From Halothiobacillaceae bacterium (GTDB taxonomy: Bacteria; Pseudomonadota; Gammaproteobacteria; Halothiobacillales; Halothiobacillaceae), in the NCBI GenBank assembly GCA_028696185.1, contig JAQVHL010000004.1, positions 35,508-99,507 of the forward strand: DNA of 64,000 bases, given 5' to 3'. The position numbers were made by a program, and so were the translations under genes. Positions 7,007 to 17,309 of the stretch are shown piece after piece. The notes beneath the pieces were generated by a model. That model saw only the letters and a list, made by a program, of their open reading frames with translations. It was not told the origin of the DNA and searched no databases. Position 1 is the stretch's first letter; the number at the start of each line of letters is the position of its first letter.

Positions 7007-9071
7007 TCTGTTGCGGGACGAATCGTATTCCGTCCTTTATGTATCGGAGGCGATCAACGACTCCGTCCGTTTGAAAAGTCTGCTGCGTAATGCCGGTCAT
7101 CAGGCCGCCGTGCAGCATGCCGCCGATCTGGAATCCCTGCAGGATCGCATGGCCGGTGGCAGCTACGATATCGTGGTGGTCGAATTCGAGCTCCACGAGA
7201 TCGACTACGATCAGGTGATTCATGCTGTGCGCGCCACCGCCATGCCGTGCCCGGTGGTGGCCTTGTTGCAGGCATTGAGTGATGAAACAGCCCAGGAACT
7301 GTTCGATCTGGGCGTGAGCGACATCGTGCGTTCCGGCCTGGATTTCCATCTGCTGCATGTCATCGCCCGCGAGGTAACGACCCGCAAGCTGCGTGAACGC
7401 CTGCAGATTTGCACCGACATGCTTTCCGGCTCGGAAAAGCGCTGTCAGCTGCTCATCGACGGTTCCAGTGAGGCTGTGGCTTATATCCAGGATGGCGTGC
7501 ATGTCTACGCCAACCATGCTTATCTGGAGCTGCTTGGCTACACCCAGTTCGATGAACTGGATGGCATGACCCTGCTCGACCATACCGATCCCACGTCCAA
7601 GGATGCCATGCGCGCTTTCCTCAAGGCGGGCGAGGGGGAAATCACGCTGGGGCTTTCCCGGCGCGATGGCAGCGTATTCCAGGCCCTGCTGTCCACCATG
7701 CGTGCGACCTTCGATGGCGAGCCCTGCCTGCAGGTGTTTGTGACCAGCAAGGTCGAAGACAGCCAGCTGCAGGAGCAGATCGACTATCTGAGCAAGCGCG
7801 ATATCCTCACCGGGCTGTACAACAAGAACTACTTCATCCAGCGCCTGCGCGAAGAACTGGAAGCCCTGGCCGGTAGTGAAAACTCCTCCTTGCTGCTGCA
7901 CCTGCAGGTGGGTGGGCTCGATGAGGTGAAGAAGCGCGCTGGAACTTCGGTCGTCGACATGTTGCTGACCGATTATGGCAAGAAGCTGGAAGAGATCTTC
8001 ACCACCAGCGAAGTTGTGGCGCGCTATGGCGCCTATTCCTTCCTGATTCTGGCGCCAGGTTCGGGCGGGGGGCAGTCTGAAGGTCTGTGTCAGCGCATCA
8101 TCGAGTTCGCTCGCGGATATGTTTTCACCCACGAGAAAATTTCCGTCACCATCAACGTCAGTATCGGGGTGGTGGTGATCGACCGTTATGCGCCGAGTGC
8201 GATGGAGATCATCGACCGCTCCGAGCGCGCCACGCTGGATGCCGAAGCGCAGGGCGCCAATGCTTGTGCGGTCTACAAGCCTTCGGCGGACAGCTCTTCC
8301 GAGAAGGAGATCGAGGAGGAATGGAGCCGCAAGATCCGTTCCGCGCTCAAGGAAAACCGCTTCATGATGGTCTACCAGCCAATGGTTTCGTTGGCGGGCG
8401 ACCGGGAGTGGATGCGTTATGAAGTCTTCCTGCGCATGACTGACGAGGACGGCACCCGCCTGAACCCCGGCGTGTTCATCGCCAAGGCGGAAAAATCCGA
8501 GCTCATCGTGGCCATCGACCGTTGGTTGATTCTCTCCAGCATGAAGAAGGTGCTGGAGCACCAGAAGCGCAACGAACGTCTGCAGCTGTACATTCACCTG
8601 ACCGTGCAGTCCCTGCAGGATCCGGGGTTCATTCCCTGGCTGGTGCAGCGTCTGGATGTGGTCAAGCTGCACGCGCCGATGATCTTCATCCAGATACGCG
8701 CTTCCGATGCCGGCTTCGTCATCGGTCCGCTGATGGAGCTTATCAAGCAGGTTTCCGATCGCGGTTGCGAACTGGTCATCGACGATTTCGGCGAAGGGCG
8801 CGAACCCTTTGCCCTGCTCAACCACCTGCCGGTCAAGACTCTCAAGGTATCGCGCAGCTTCATGGACAGTTTTTCGTCCAGCAAGGCGAACCAGGATTCG
8901 GTGCGTTCGATTGTCGATCAGGCCAAGCAACACGATGTGCAGGTCGTGGTACCCAACGTCGAGGACCCCGCTTCGCTGCAGATACTCTGGGCGATGGGGG
9001 CCAGTCTGGTACAGGGCAACTTCATCCAGCCGGCGTCCGACGAGATCGGCTTCGATTTTTCGACTTTCTGA
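6999..9071 (+). CDS. fimX: FimX-like REC-PAS-GGDEF-EAL regulator of type IV pili
   Basis: 690 residues. The order is a receiver-like domain (about 1-125), PAS (about 148-250), degenerate GGDEF (about 262-425) and degenerate EAL (about 440-690). The diguanylate-cyclase motif reads GAYSF (344-348) instead of GGDEF, and the phosphodiesterase signature reads EVF (475-477) instead of EAL. Both enzymes are therefore probably dead and the EAL fold acts as a c-di-GMP receptor, as established for Pseudomonas FimX, which promotes pilus assembly and twitching. The receiver has Glu62 in VVVEFEL where the phospho-acceptor Asp is expected. The gene is coupled to the PilZ-like gene upstream, and folB follows after 7 bases. 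Confidence 0.8.
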   Translation: MDDLLRDESYSVLYVSEAINDSVRLKSLLRNAGHQAAVQHAADLESLQDRMAGGSYDIVVVEFELHEIDYDQVIHAVRATAMPCPVVALLQALSDETAQELFDLGVSDIVRSGLDFHLLHVIAREVTTRKLRERLQICTDMLSGSEKRCQLLIDGSSEAVAYIQDGVHVYANHAYLELLGYTQFDELDGMTLLDHTDPTSKDAMRAFLKAGEGEITLGLSRRDGSVFQALLSTMRATFDGEPCLQVFVTSKVEDSQLQEQIDYLSKRDILTGLYNKNYFIQRLREELEALAGSENSSLLLHLQVGGLDEVKKRAGTSVVDMLLTDYGKKLEEIFTTSEVVARYGAYSFLILAPGSGGGQSEGLCQRIIEFARGYVFTHEKISVTINVSIGVVVIDRYAPSAMEIIDRSERATLDAEAQGANACAVYKPSADSSSEKEIEEEWSRKIRSALKENRFMMVYQPMVSLAGDREWMRYEVFLRMTDEDGTRLNPGVFIAKAEKSELIVAIDRWLILSSMKKVLEHQKRNERLQLYIHLTVQSLQDPGFIPWLVQRLDVVKLHAPMIFIQIRASDAGFVIGPLMELIKQVSDRGCELVIDDFGEGREPFALLNHLPVKTLKVSRSFMDSFSSSKANQDSVRSIVDQAKQHDVQVVVPNVEDPASLQILWAMGASLVQGNFIQPASDEIGFDFSTF

Positions 9072-9078
9072 GTCGCGC

Positions 9079-9435
9079 ATGGATATCGTCTACGTGCGAG
9101 GTTTGCGTGTTCAGGCCATTATCGGCATACACCCGCATGAGCGGGTCATGCCGCAGCCGGTCGTCGTCGATCTGGAGATGGCTTGGGACATCGCTGCCGC
9201 CGTCCGGGGGGATGCCATTGAGCACACCCTGGATTACCAGCGCGTCAGCGAGCGCGTGGCCGAGCTGATCCAGCAAGGCCAGTATCGGCTTGTTGAAACC
9301 CTGGCCGAGGCCATCGCCTGCCTGTTGCGCGAGGAATTTTCGGTTGGCTGGGCACGCATCCGTGTCGGCAAGCCGCAGGCTCTGAGCGATGCATCCGAGG
9401 TTGGTGTTCTGATTGAACGTGGTGTTCGGCCCTGA
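9079..9435 (+). CDS. folB: Dihydroneopterin aldolase
   Basis: 118 residues, typical of FolB, which converts 7,8-dihydroneopterin to 6-hydroxymethyl-dihydropterin and glycolaldehyde in folate synthesis. MDIVYVRGLRVQAIIGIHPH and the following E form the substrate-binding start. DYQRVSERV and LVETLAEAIA are family landmarks, and RVGKP carries the catalytic lysine. The ATG at 9079 is 7 bases after the fimX stop, so it may ride on the fimX transcript. A folK/folP neighbour is not present here. Confidence 0.93.
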   Translation: MDIVYVRGLRVQAIIGIHPHERVMPQPVVVDLEMAWDIAAAVRGDAIEHTLDYQRVSERVAELIQQGQYRLVETLAEAIACLLREEFSVGWARIRVGKPQALSDASEVGVLIERGVRP

Positions 9436-9527
9436 GGTTCGTTGCAAAAAGCGGACACGCTATTCTGGTAACAGCCTGTTTCTCTCCGAGCTGACGTAAT
9501 CCTGTTTTTTTCTCTGCCCAGATTCCA

Positions 9528-10733
9528 ATGAGTGTCATTCCCGAAGCCGGATTGCGCCTGCCTGAGCCCAGTCCGACGGCCATTGCCGCAAGCCTTCTCC
9601 TGATCGATCGCCTGCGCGGCGACATCGAGGCGTCCGGGGGTGCCCTGGATTTCGAGCGCTACATGGCGCGCGTTCTGTATGACACGCAATACGGGTATTA
9701 CGCCGCCGGGCAGGTAGGTTTCGGCGTGGACGGGGATTTCATCACCGCACCGGAGCGCTCCACGCTGTTTGGGCGCTGCCTCGCGCAGCAGATCGCCGAG
9801 CTGGCGGGTGACGGACGGGTCGGGCGCGATGTGCTGGAGTTCGGCGCCGGTAGCGGGCGTCTGGCCTGTGATGTCCTTACCGCCCTGGATGAGGTCGGGC
9901 AGGCGCCGGAGCGCTATCTGATCGTTGATCCTAGTGCCGCCCTGCGCGAGCGGCAGCGAGAGACTCTGGCCGGATTACCCGAGGCGCTGCGCACGCGCGT
10001 GAGCTGGGTGGATGAGGTACCCGAGATATTCAGCGGCACGGTGCTCGCCAATGAAGTGATCGATGCCCTTCCGGTCCGACGCTTTGTCATCCGTCAGGGA
10101 CAGCCGCGCGCACTCGCCGTGAGCTGGGGAGGCGAGCGTTTCGTCGAGGTGGAGAGGGCGGCGGATGCCGATTTGATCGCGGCCGTGGAGGGTATCGGGC
10201 GACGGCGCGGCGAAGCGCTGCCCGAAGGCTTTCGCAGTGAGTACAACGCCAGCCAGGCGGCTTGGCTCGCCGGGTTGAGCCGCGCGCGGGGGCCGCTGGC
10301 CGCACTGATTTTCGATTACGGCTGGAGCACTCGCGAGCTTTATCACTTCGAACGGCGCAAGGGCACGTTGATGTGCCATTACCGCCATTTGGCCCACGAT
10401 GACCCCTATGTCTACCCTGGCCTGCAGGACATCACCGCGCATGTGGATTTCTCATTGCTGGCGGAGCAGGCTCGCGCACTGGGCTTCGACCTGGCCGGTT
10501 ATGTCACGCAGGCCGGTTTCCTGTTAGGGGCAGGTGGCCCTCGCCTGTTCGAGCAGGCTTATGCCCAGGCTACCGACGAGACGGAGCGGTACCGACTCTC
10601 CAGCGAATTTCGCGCCCTGGTGATGCCGACGGAGATGGGGGAGCGCTTCAAACTGCTCGCGCTCACGCGCGGGGTTCCCGATTCCGGCCACTGGATGGGC
10701 CTGTCCGTCAGCAATCGTATCGAGCGGTTGTAG
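9528..10733 (+). CDS. MidA/NDUFAF7-family SAM-dependent methyltransferase
   Basis: 401 residues of the class I methyltransferase family formerly DUF185, whose mitochondrial member NDUFAF7 methylates an arginine of complex I. DFERYMARVLYDTQYGYYAA opens the family. VLEFGAGSGRLACDVL is the SAM-binding motif I. LANEVIDALPVRRF is the family's acidic signature, and ALIFDYGWSTRELYH follows. It is cytosolic, with no signal. The bacterial substrate is unknown. It lies 92 bases after folB and is convergent with purN 28 bases downstream. Confidence 0.85.
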   Translation: MSVIPEAGLRLPEPSPTAIAASLLLIDRLRGDIEASGGALDFERYMARVLYDTQYGYYAAGQVGFGVDGDFITAPERSTLFGRCLAQQIAELAGDGRVGRDVLEFGAGSGRLACDVLTALDEVGQAPERYLIVDPSAALRERQRETLAGLPEALRTRVSWVDEVPEIFSGTVLANEVIDALPVRRFVIRQGQPRALAVSWGGERFVEVERAADADLIAAVEGIGRRRGEALPEGFRSEYNASQAAWLAGLSRARGPLAALIFDYGWSTRELYHFERRKGTLMCHYRHLAHDDPYVYPGLQDITAHVDFSLLAEQARALGFDLAGYVTQAGFLLGAGGPRLFEQAYAQATDETERYRLSSEFRALVMPTEMGERFKLLALTRGVPDSGHWMGLSVSNRIERL

Positions 10734-10761
10734 TGTCGTATCTTGCCGTTGAATATGCGTT

Positions 10762-11445
10762 TCAGCGGCTCACGAGAGGCCGGCTCAGTTCGCCGTTCTC
10801 GCGCAGGCATCCGGGCTGTTCTGCCGGGCGATTTTCCCAGATCAGACGGTTGTCTTCGGCGGAAAAGCCGGCGAGTCCGTCCAGAACCCAGCGCAGGGCG
10901 ATGGGGTAGATTCGGTGTTCCAGTGCATGAACGCGCTGTTGCAGGCGGGCCGGGGTATCCTCGGGATGGACGTCCAGTTCGCCGTGCAGGATGACCGGCC
11001 CGCCATCGACGGCTTCCGTGACGAAATGCACGCTGGCGCCGTGACGGGTATCGCCCGCCGCGAGGGCGCGGGCGTGCGTGTCGAGGCCCGGATGCGCCGG
11101 CAGCAGCGAGGGGTGGATGTTGATCAGGCGCCCGGCATGGCGGCGGACGAAGTCGCCGGTGAGAACGCGCATGAAGCCGGCGAGGGCGATGATGTCGGGT
11201 GCGGTTTGGTTAAGCTGCGCATCGAGGGCGGCCTCGAAGGCCGCGCGGCTTTCGTGTGCGCGATGATCGACGAGCCGGGTTGGAATGCCGGCATCGGCGG
11301 CGCGCTGCAGGCCATAGGCTTCAGGCCGGTTGCTGATGACTTGCACGATGCGACCGGGCAGCCGCCCATCACGGCAGGCGTCGATCAAGGCTTGCAAGTT
11401 GCTGCCGTTGCCGGAAATCAGCACGGCGATCTTGGGCAGGCTCAC
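10762..11445 (-). CDS. purN: Phosphoribosylglycinamide formyltransferase
   Basis: 227 residues. PurN transfers the formyl group from 10-formyl-THF to GAR, the third step of purine synthesis. [20 protein letters not shown] is the phosphate-binding start. [20 protein letters not shown] holds the catalytic Asn and His, and [13 protein letters not shown] holds the catalytic Asp. The C-terminal tail after about residue 195 ([10 protein letters not shown] and on) is slightly longer than in E. coli (212). The ATG overlaps the purM stop by 4 bases (ATGA), so purM-purN form a coupled operon, as in many gammaproteobacteria. Confidence 0.96.
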   Translation of the reverse strand: MSLPKIAVLISGNGSNLQALIDACRDGRLPGRIVQVISNRPEAYGLQRAADAGIPTRLVDHRAHESRAAFEAALDAQLNQTAPDIIALAGFMRVLTGDFVRRHAGRLINIHPSLLPAHPGLDTHARALAAGDTRHGASVHFVTEAVDGGPVILHGELDVHPEDTPARLQQRVHALEHRIYPIALRWVLDGLAGFSAEDNRLIWENRPAEQPGCLRENGELSRPLVSR

Positions 11446-12482
11446 GCGAGAATCACCGCCTCGCCTTCACGGCGTACCATCTCGCCCATGATCCAGGCTT
11501 TTTCTCCCTGTGCAGCGAGCAGGGCCAGGGCGGCATCGGCGTGTTCGCGCGGCAGCATGACGACCATCCCCACACCGTTGTTGAAGGTGCGGTACATTTC
11601 GTGGCGATCGACATGGCCGGTTTCACGGATCCAGTCGAATACCGGTCCTGGCGCCCAGCTCGCGGTATCGATACGCGCGGCCAGGTTTTCCGCGAAGACG
11701 CGCGGCAGGTTTTCGATCAGTCCGCCACCGGTGATGTGGCACAGGCCATGAACCGGATGGGCGGCCATCAGGGCGCGCATGGATTTGACGTAAATGCGGG
11801 TGGGGGCGAGCAGGGCATCGGCGAGGGTGGCGTCGCCGCAGGGAGCGTCAAGTGCCGTGCCGCTGACCTCGATAAGCTTGCGGATCAACGAGTATCCGTT
11901 GGAGTGCGCGCCGCTGGAGGCCACGCCGATGAGCACATCGCCTTCGCAGACCTGGCTGCCGTCGAGCAAGGCGTCTTTTTCGACGATGCCCACGCAGAAG
12001 CCGGCGAGGTCATAATCGCCCGCTTCGTACATGCCGGGCATCTCGGCGGTTTCTCCGCCGACCAGTGCGCAGCCCGCCTGATGGCAGCCTTCGGCAATTC
12101 CGGCGACCACATCCGCCGCCACATTCACGTCAAGCTTGCCGGTGGCGTAGTAATCAAGGAAGAACAGAGGCTCGGCGCCCTGGACCAGTACATCGTTCAC
12201 GCACATGCCGACCAGGTCGATGCCGATGGTTTCATGCCGCCCCAGATCGATGGCCAGACGCAGCTTGGTACCCACGCCGTCCGTGCCGGAAACGAGTACC
12301 GGCTGGCGGTATCCGGCAGGCAGCTCGAACAGGGCGCCGAAGCCGCCCAGGCCGCCCAGCACTTCGGGGCGCCGGGTGCGGGCGACGGCGGGTTTGATGC
12401 GTTCGACGAGCGCGTTTCCGGCGTCGATGTCCACACCGGCGTCCCGGTAGCTCAAGGAAGGGCGGTTGGTGCTTGCGGTCAT
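11442..12482 (-). CDS. purM: Phosphoribosylformylglycinamidine cyclo-ligase (AIR synthetase)
   Basis: 346 residues, normal length. PurM closes the imidazole ring of FGAM with ATP to give [23 protein letters not shown] is the family opening. [15 protein letters not shown] is the ATP and substrate loop, and [14 protein letters not shown] and [13 protein letters not shown] are diagnostic. It is the first gene of purM-purN. The promoter must lie in the 110-bp gap shared with the divergent permease gene (12483-12592). No PurR operator could be recognised with confidence. Confidence 0.97.
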   Translation of the reverse strand: MTASTNRPSLSYRDAGVDIDAGNALVERIKPAVARTRRPEVLGGLGGFGALFELPAGYRQPVLVSGTDGVGTKLRLAIDLGRHETIGIDLVGMCVNDVLVQGAEPLFFLDYYATGKLDVNVAADVVAGIAEGCHQAGCALVGGETAEMPGMYEAGDYDLAGFCVGIVEKDALLDGSQVCEGDVLIGVASSGAHSNGYSLIRKLIEVSGTALDAPCGDATLADALLAPTRIYVKSMRALMAAHPVHGLCHITGGGLIENLPRVFAENLAARIDTASWAPGPVFDWIRETGHVDRHEMYRTFNNGVGMVVMLPREHADAALALLAAQGEKAWIMGEMVRREGEAVILA

Positions 12483-12592
12483 GGGATGATTCCTGCGATC
12501 ACGTGCTGGGTGGCGCCAATGGGCAGCCTGAAAATAAAGGTGTGCTATGTTACCACAGCCTTGATGCTTGACCGTGGGTGGGACCTGGGGCG

Positions 12593-13759
12593 ATGACGGA
12601 CATTTCCAGACTTTTCTTTCTTGGCGGACTGGGGCTCGGTGGCGTCGTACTCTGGCTGCTTTCTCCTGTGCTGACGCCGTTCCTGGTCGCAGCTCTGCTG
12701 GCCTATCTTTTCGATCCGTGGGTGGATCGTCTGGAGCGCCGCCGCGTCCCGCGCAGCCTGGGTGTGGCCCTGGTGTTTCTGGTCATCGCGCTGGGGGTGA
12801 GCGCCGCGCTGTTGTGGCTGGCGCCGATGCTGCAAAAACAGATTCTGGCGTTGGCGCAGTCCCTTCCGGCCCATCTGGCCTGGATTCAGGATACCCTGAT
12901 CCCGCGCCTGACCGAGCTTACCGGCCTGCCGCTGGACATGTCCGCGCTCAAGACAACCCTGGCCGCGCACGCGCAGGAGGCGGGGCAGTGGGTGGCGCGC
13001 GGCCTGGGGCTGGCCTTCGGTTCGGGCATGACGCTGCTGTCCTGGTTGATGAACCTGCTCTTGGTACCGGTGGTCACGTTTTATCTTCTCCGCGACTGGG
13101 ATCGTCTGGTCTCTGGTGTGCGTGGGCTGCTTCCGCGCGGGGTCGAGCCGACCGTGACTCAGCTCGCGCGCGAGTCGGACGATGTGCTGGGCGCCTTTTT
13201 GCGTGGTCAGCTTTCGGTGATGCTGGCGCTGGGCGTGGTGTACTCCACCGGATTGTGGATGGCAGGTCTTGAGCTGGCGCTGTTGATTGGCATGATCGCC
13301 GGCCTGGTCAGTTTCGTGCCTTATCTGGGCTTCATTGTCGGTATCGTCAGCGCCAGCCTGGCCATGTATTTCCAGACTCACGAGTGGTTGCCGCTGGTTT
13401 ATGTGCTGATTGTGTTCGGTATCGGTCAGCTCTTGGAGAGTGTCCTGTTTACCCCGCTGCTGGTTGGGGACCGTATCGGTCTGCATCCGGTGGCGGTGAT
13501 TTTCTCGGTCATGGCGGGTGGGCAGTTGTTCGGATTCTTTGGCATTTTGCTCGCTTTGCCTGTGGCAGCGGTGCTTGCGGTGATCGTGCGGCACATGCAT
13601 GGGCGCTATCGGCAGAGCGCGTTTTATGGGGCAGAACCGCCTGCCGGACCGGATGCGGCTGTGTCGGTGACGATGCCCGTGGGGGAGGCGGAAATCGACA
13701 CGGTGCAGGGAGCGCCCGCCGCGGTGCCGGATGCGATCCCGCCAGTGAGCGAACGTTGA
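12593..13759 (+). CDS. AI-2E/PerM-family membrane permease
   Basis: 388 residues with about eight hydrophobic segments: a pair at about 5-35, one at 55-80, one near 140-170, and a cluster over about 205-330. The family signature runs through [20 protein letters not shown] near the start, and through [20 protein letters not shown] and [20 protein letters not shown] later. The family includes E. coli PerM and Na+/H+ exporters; the substrate here is unknown. The ATG at 12593 is preceded by a G-rich patch, and a GTG at 12578 is possible. The gap to hda is 6 bases, the conserved perM-hda pairing of gammaproteobacteria. Confidence 0.85.
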   Translation: MTDISRLFFLGGLGLGGVVLWLLSPVLTPFLVAALLAYLFDPWVDRLERRRVPRSLGVALVFLVIALGVSAALLWLAPMLQKQILALAQSLPAHLAWIQDTLIPRLTELTGLPLDMSALKTTLAAHAQEAGQWVARGLGLAFGSGMTLLSWLMNLLLVPVVTFYLLRDWDRLVSGVRGLLPRGVEPTVTQLARESDDVLGAFLRGQLSVMLALGVVYSTGLWMAGLELALLIGMIAGLVSFVPYLGFIVGIVSASLAMYFQTHEWLPLVYVLIVFGIGQLLESVLFTPLLVGDRIGLHPVAVIFSVMAGGQLFGFFGILLALPVAAVLAVIVRHMHGRYRQSAFYGAEPPAGPDAAVSVTMPVGEAEIDTVQGAPAAVPDAIPPVSER

Positions 13760-13765
13760 GGCGCC

Positions 13766-14515
13766 ATGCAACAGGCTGAGCTTTTCCCCTCGCCGCGTCA
13801 GTTGACGCTGGATCTGGGTGGCAGCGATCAGGCGGGACTGGAGGATTTTTCCGGCGAGCAGAATCGTCTGCCGCGCGAGCTGGTGCGTGCGCTATTGCGT
13901 GGAGACGCCGAACCGGTGCAGTTGCTGGTCTGGGGGGCGCCGGGTTGCGGGCGCAGCCATCTTTTGCAGGCGGCCTGCCATGAGGCCGGCGCCTTGGGGG
14001 GGGCGGCGGCTTATCTGCCCTTGAACGAGCTGGCCGATTATGGCCCCGGTGTGCTGGAGGGGCTGGAGCGCCTGCCTCTGGTGGCCGTTGATGATGTTCA
14101 GGCGGTGGCGGGGTGTCCGGCCTGGGAGGAAGGTTTGTTCGATCTGATCAACCGCGCGCGGGAGCAGGGGGCGCGCCTGCTGCTCTCGGCGGATGGGCCG
14201 CCAACGGCCTTGGGCTTGAGTTTGCCGGATTTGGTCTCGCGTCTGGGCTGGGGGCCGGTATTGCGCCTGCCCGATCCGGATGACGCGCTCAAGGCCCAGG
14301 TGCTCTTGCAGCGCGCAGAGGGGCGTGGGCTGGAGTTGCCTGAGGAGGTGATCCGCTACCTGCTCACCCGGCATAGTCGTCGCTTGAGTGATCTGCTGGC
14401 GCTGTTCGACCGGCTGGATGAAGCGTCCCTGAGCTGTGGGCGGCGTCTGAGTCTGCCGTTCGTGCGTGCCGTACTGGAGGAAGACGTGGCGCGTGTGAAG
14501 CCGGGCGGGGGCTGA
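13766..14515 (+). CDS. hda: DnaA regulatory inactivator Hda
   Basis: 249 residues. Hda binds the DNA-loaded sliding clamp and stimulates ATP hydrolysis by DnaA, preventing re-initiation. The N-terminal QLTLDLG fits the clamp-binding QLxLPL-type motif. The AAA+ core has WGAPGCGRSHLLQAA, with Arg in place of the Walker A Lys, as in E. coli Hda. LVAVDDVQAVAG is Walker B, and a C-terminal lid follows (RHSRRLSDLLALFDRLDEAS). It is coupled closely to the permease gene and ends at a clear hairpin. Confidence 0.9.
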   Translation: MQQAELFPSPRQLTLDLGGSDQAGLEDFSGEQNRLPRELVRALLRGDAEPVQLLVWGAPGCGRSHLLQAACHEAGALGGAAAYLPLNELADYGPGVLEGLERLPLVAVDDVQAVAGCPAWEEGLFDLINRAREQGARLLLSADGPPTALGLSLPDLVSRLGWGPVLRLPDPDDALKAQVLLQRAEGRGLELPEEVIRYLLTRHSRRLSDLLALFDRLDEASLSCGRRLSLPFVRAVLEEDVARVKPGGG

Positions 14516-14532
14516 AAGATCCGCTTTCAGCC
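14510..14532 (+). terminator. Hairpin after hda
   Basis: GGCTGAAAG (14510-14518) and CTTTCAGCC (14524-14532) are perfect 9-bp arms with a 5-base loop. The left arm overlaps the hda stop codon. The hairpin lies between convergent hda and the HDOD gene; the following bases are not T-rich. Confidence 0.6.
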
Positions 14533-14556
14533 TCCGGCCATGGGGTTGACTTTCGG

Positions 14557-15381
14557 TCAGAGTCCTTCGGTGAGTGTGCGGAAGGTTTCTTCCAGCTCGT
14601 CGTCCAGCGGGTTGCTGGTAGGGTCCACGCCCAGTTTTTCGGCGGCGGGTACGCCGATCCAGTTCTCCTCGGCGGCTCCGGAATCAATGGAGCGTGCCTG
14701 CAGGATGGCGACGGTGACCACATCCGTGTAATCGGGTGGCCCCTCGTGGGTGCGCTGTAGATTGCCGCACTCACGGACCACTGTGGTGAAGTGCTCGGGG
14801 AAGTTCCAGGCAGAGATGATTTGCACGCCCAGGCGGGGCTGCAGTTCGAGGATCAGCTCGTCCAGCAGGGCGGGGGCGGCCTGCAGCTTGGGAATGTCTT
14901 CGGCAATGGCAATGACCGGCAGGGCGCCGATGCCGTGCAGAAGACCGGCGAGCATGGCCTGTTCGGGGTCGATGTGGCGGTGCTTGCGTGCCAGCATGGT
15001 GGCCAGCGTGGCGACCTGGGTGCTGAACTCCCAGTGGCGGCGCATGCGCTGCTGAAGCGCCTGCGATTTGCTCTGGAAAAGCTGCTGCAGGGCGAGGCTG
15101 ACCACAAGATTGCTCACCGCGCGCATGCCGATGCGCGTGATGATCTGATTCAGGTTCTCGATGGGCTGTACGCCCCGGTAGAGCGGGCTGTTGGCCACCT
15201 GGATCAGCCGTGCGGAAATGGCCGGGTCGCGCGAGACGACGCTGGCCAGGTCCGATGCGGTGCTGTTCGGATTTTCGGCGATGCTTTTCACCTTGAAAGC
15301 CACGTCCGGCAGCGTTGGCAACGCAATGCCCTTTTCGTGGATGCGGTTGATGATCGCCTGCTGGAATGCCTCGTTCGTCAT
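14557..15381 (-). CDS. HDOD domain protein
   Basis: 274 residues, almost entirely one HDOD domain (about 15-215), a divergent metal-less relative of HD phosphohydrolases found in signalling proteins. IALPTLPDVAFKVKSIAENP and SRDPAISARLIQVANSPLYR are the classic opening. AMLAGLLHGIGALPVIAIAE stands where active HD proteins have HDIG: here it reads HGIG, so catalysis is unlikely. There is no attached GGDEF, EAL or receiver domain. It lies 39 bases downstream of ettA on the same strand. Related proteins affect motility, c-di-GMP or stress signalling; the target here is unknown. Confidence 0.88.
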   Translation of the reverse strand: MTNEAFQQAIINRIHEKGIALPTLPDVAFKVKSIAENPNSTASDLASVVSRDPAISARLIQVANSPLYRGVQPIENLNQIITRIGMRAVSNLVVSLALQQLFQSKSQALQQRMRRHWEFSTQVATLATMLARKHRHIDPEQAMLAGLLHGIGALPVIAIAEDIPKLQAAPALLDELILELQPRLGVQIISAWNFPEHFTTVVRECGNLQRTHEGPPDYTDVVTVAILQARSIDSGAAEENWIGVPAAEKLGVDPTSNPLDDELEETFRTLTEGL

Positions 15382-15420
15382 GCTGTTTCCGTACGTCCCA
15401 ATGCGTGTTTCATAAAGCGA

Positions 15421-17085
15421 TCAGGCCAGCTTCGTGTATTTGAGCCGCTTGGGCTGATCGGCGTCCGTACCCAGTCGCTTGTGGCGATCGGCTTCGTAAT
15501 CCTGATAGTTGCCCTCGAAGAATACCACCGAGCCATCGTCTTCGAAGGCGAGAATATGCGAGGCAATACGGTCGAGGAACCAGCGATCATGTGAAATCAC
15601 CAGCACGCAGCCGGGGAAGTCGAGAATCGCCTGTTCCAGCGCGCGCAGAGTTTCCACGTCCAGATCGTTGGTCGGCTCGTCGAGCAGCACGACGTTGCCG
15701 CCGGATTTGAGCAGTTTGGCCAGATGGACGCGGTTACGCTCCCCGCCGGAGAGATCCTTGATGAACTTCTGCTGCGCATCGCCCTTGAAGTTGAAGCGTC
15801 CCAGGTAGGCGCGCGAGGGCATCTCGAATTTACCGACCTGGATGGTATCGAGCCCGTCGGAGACCTCCTGCCAGACGGTCTTGCTGCCGTCGAGCGTGTC
15901 GCGACTCTGGTCCACATAGGCCAGTTGCACGGTTTCACCCAGGGTGATTTGGCCGGCATCCGGCTTTTCCTGCCCGGTAATCATGCGGAACAGGGTGGAT
16001 TTGCCCACGCCGTTCGGGCCGATGATGCCGACTACGGCACCCTTGGGGACGGAGAAGGACAGCCCCTGGTACAGCACGCGCTCGCCGAAGGACTTGGAAA
16101 GGCTCTCCACCTCGATGACCTTGTCGCCCAGGCGTGGGCCGGGCGGAATGTATATTTCGTTGGTTTCCGAGCGCTTCTGGAATTCGACCGACTGCATTTC
16201 CTCGAAGCGCGCCAGACGGGCCTTGGATTTGGCCTGTCGCGCCTTGGGGTTCTGCCTTACCCATTCGAGTTCGGCCTTCATGGCCTTCTGGTGGGCAGAT
16301 TCGGTTTTTTCTTCCTGTTCCAGGCGCTTCTCCTTGGCTTCCAGCCAGGCGGAGTAGTTGCCCTCGAAGGGAATACCCTGCCCACGGTCGAGTTCGAGAA
16401 TCCAGCCGGCCACGTTGTCGAGGAAGTAACGGTCGTGGGTGACCGCCACCACGGTGCCGGGGAAGTCCTGCAGGAAGCGCTCCAGCCAGGCGACGGATTC
16501 GGCGTCCAGGTGGTTGGTCGGCTCGTCGAGGATCAGCATGTCCGGGTTGGAGAGCAGCAGGCGGCATAGGGCCACGCGGCGCTTCTCGCCCCCGGAGAGG
16601 TGTTCGACGGAGGCCTCCCAGGGCGGCAGACGCAGCGCGTCGGCGGCAATTTCCAGCTTGCGGTCGAGATCCCAGCCACCGGCGGCATCGATCTTGTCCT
16701 GCAACTGGGCCTGCTCGGCCAGAAGGGCGTCGAAATCGGCCTCGGGATCGGCGAAGGCGTTGCTGATTTCGTTGAAGCGTTGCAACAGCGCGGCGATTTC
16801 CCCCACACCTTCCATCACGTTGCCGCGCACGTCCTTGTCCGGATTGAGTTGCGGCTCCTGGGGCAGGTAGCCGATCTTGATGCCGGGTTGCGGGCGGGCT
16901 TCGCCGATGATGTCCTTGTCCACGCCGGCCATGATGCGCAGGAGTGTCGACTTTCCGGCGCCGTTGTAGCCCAGGACGCCGATCTTGGCGCCCGGAAAGA
17001 AGTTGAGATAGATATCCTTGAGGATATGCTTCTTGGGTGGGACCACCTTGCCCACGCCGTTCATGGTAAAGATATATTGAGCCAT
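15421..17085 (-). CDS. ettA: Energy-dependent translational throttle protein EttA (ABC-F)
   Basis: 554 residues, matching the usual 555. EttA binds the ribosomal E site and gates the first peptide bond according to the ATP/ADP ratio. It has two ABC domains without membrane segments. Walker A motifs are GYNGAGKST and GPNGVGKST, signatures are LSGGEKRR and LSGGERNR, and Walker B is [10 protein letters not shown] and [10 protein letters not shown]. The linker between them carries the charged P-site tRNA interaction motif ([20 protein letters not shown]). The start [19 protein letters not shown] is the standard EttA opening. Confidence 0.96.
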   Translation of the reverse strand: MAQYIFTMNGVGKVVPPKKHILKDIYLNFFPGAKIGVLGYNGAGKSTLLRIMAGVDKDIIGEARPQPGIKIGYLPQEPQLNPDKDVRGNVMEGVGEIAALLQRFNEISNAFADPEADFDALLAEQAQLQDKIDAAGGWDLDRKLEIAADALRLPPWEASVEHLSGGEKRRVALCRLLLSNPDMLILDEPTNHLDAESVAWLERFLQDFPGTVVAVTHDRYFLDNVAGWILELDRGQGIPFEGNYSAWLEAKEKRLEQEEKTESAHQKAMKAELEWVRQNPKARQAKSKARLARFEEMQSVEFQKRSETNEIYIPPGPRLGDKVIEVESLSKSFGERVLYQGLSFSVPKGAVVGIIGPNGVGKSTLFRMITGQEKPDAGQITLGETVQLAYVDQSRDTLDGSKTVWQEVSDGLDTIQVGKFEMPSRAYLGRFNFKGDAQQKFIKDLSGGERNRVHLAKLLKSGGNVVLLDEPTNDLDVETLRALEQAILDFPGCVLVISHDRWFLDRIASHILAFEDDGSVVFFEGNYQDYEADRHKRLGTDADQPKRLKYTKLA

Positions 17086-17309
17086 GGCTGGAATTTTGCT
17101 GCCGCAACGGGGGGATGCCCAAACCCCGGTAAATTAGTGGGCCAGTGAAAATCGGGCTTTCCACGCATGGCGTACCAAGGGTACAGGCCAAACGGGAACG
17201 AGCCTTGCATTATCTGCCAAAAGAGCCTGGCTTTCCAGCGTCTCGCCAAGGGCGGAATGTGTGGATTTTTCGGGTTAACGTATTGAAATAAAAGATTAAG
17301 GGGGCTGGT

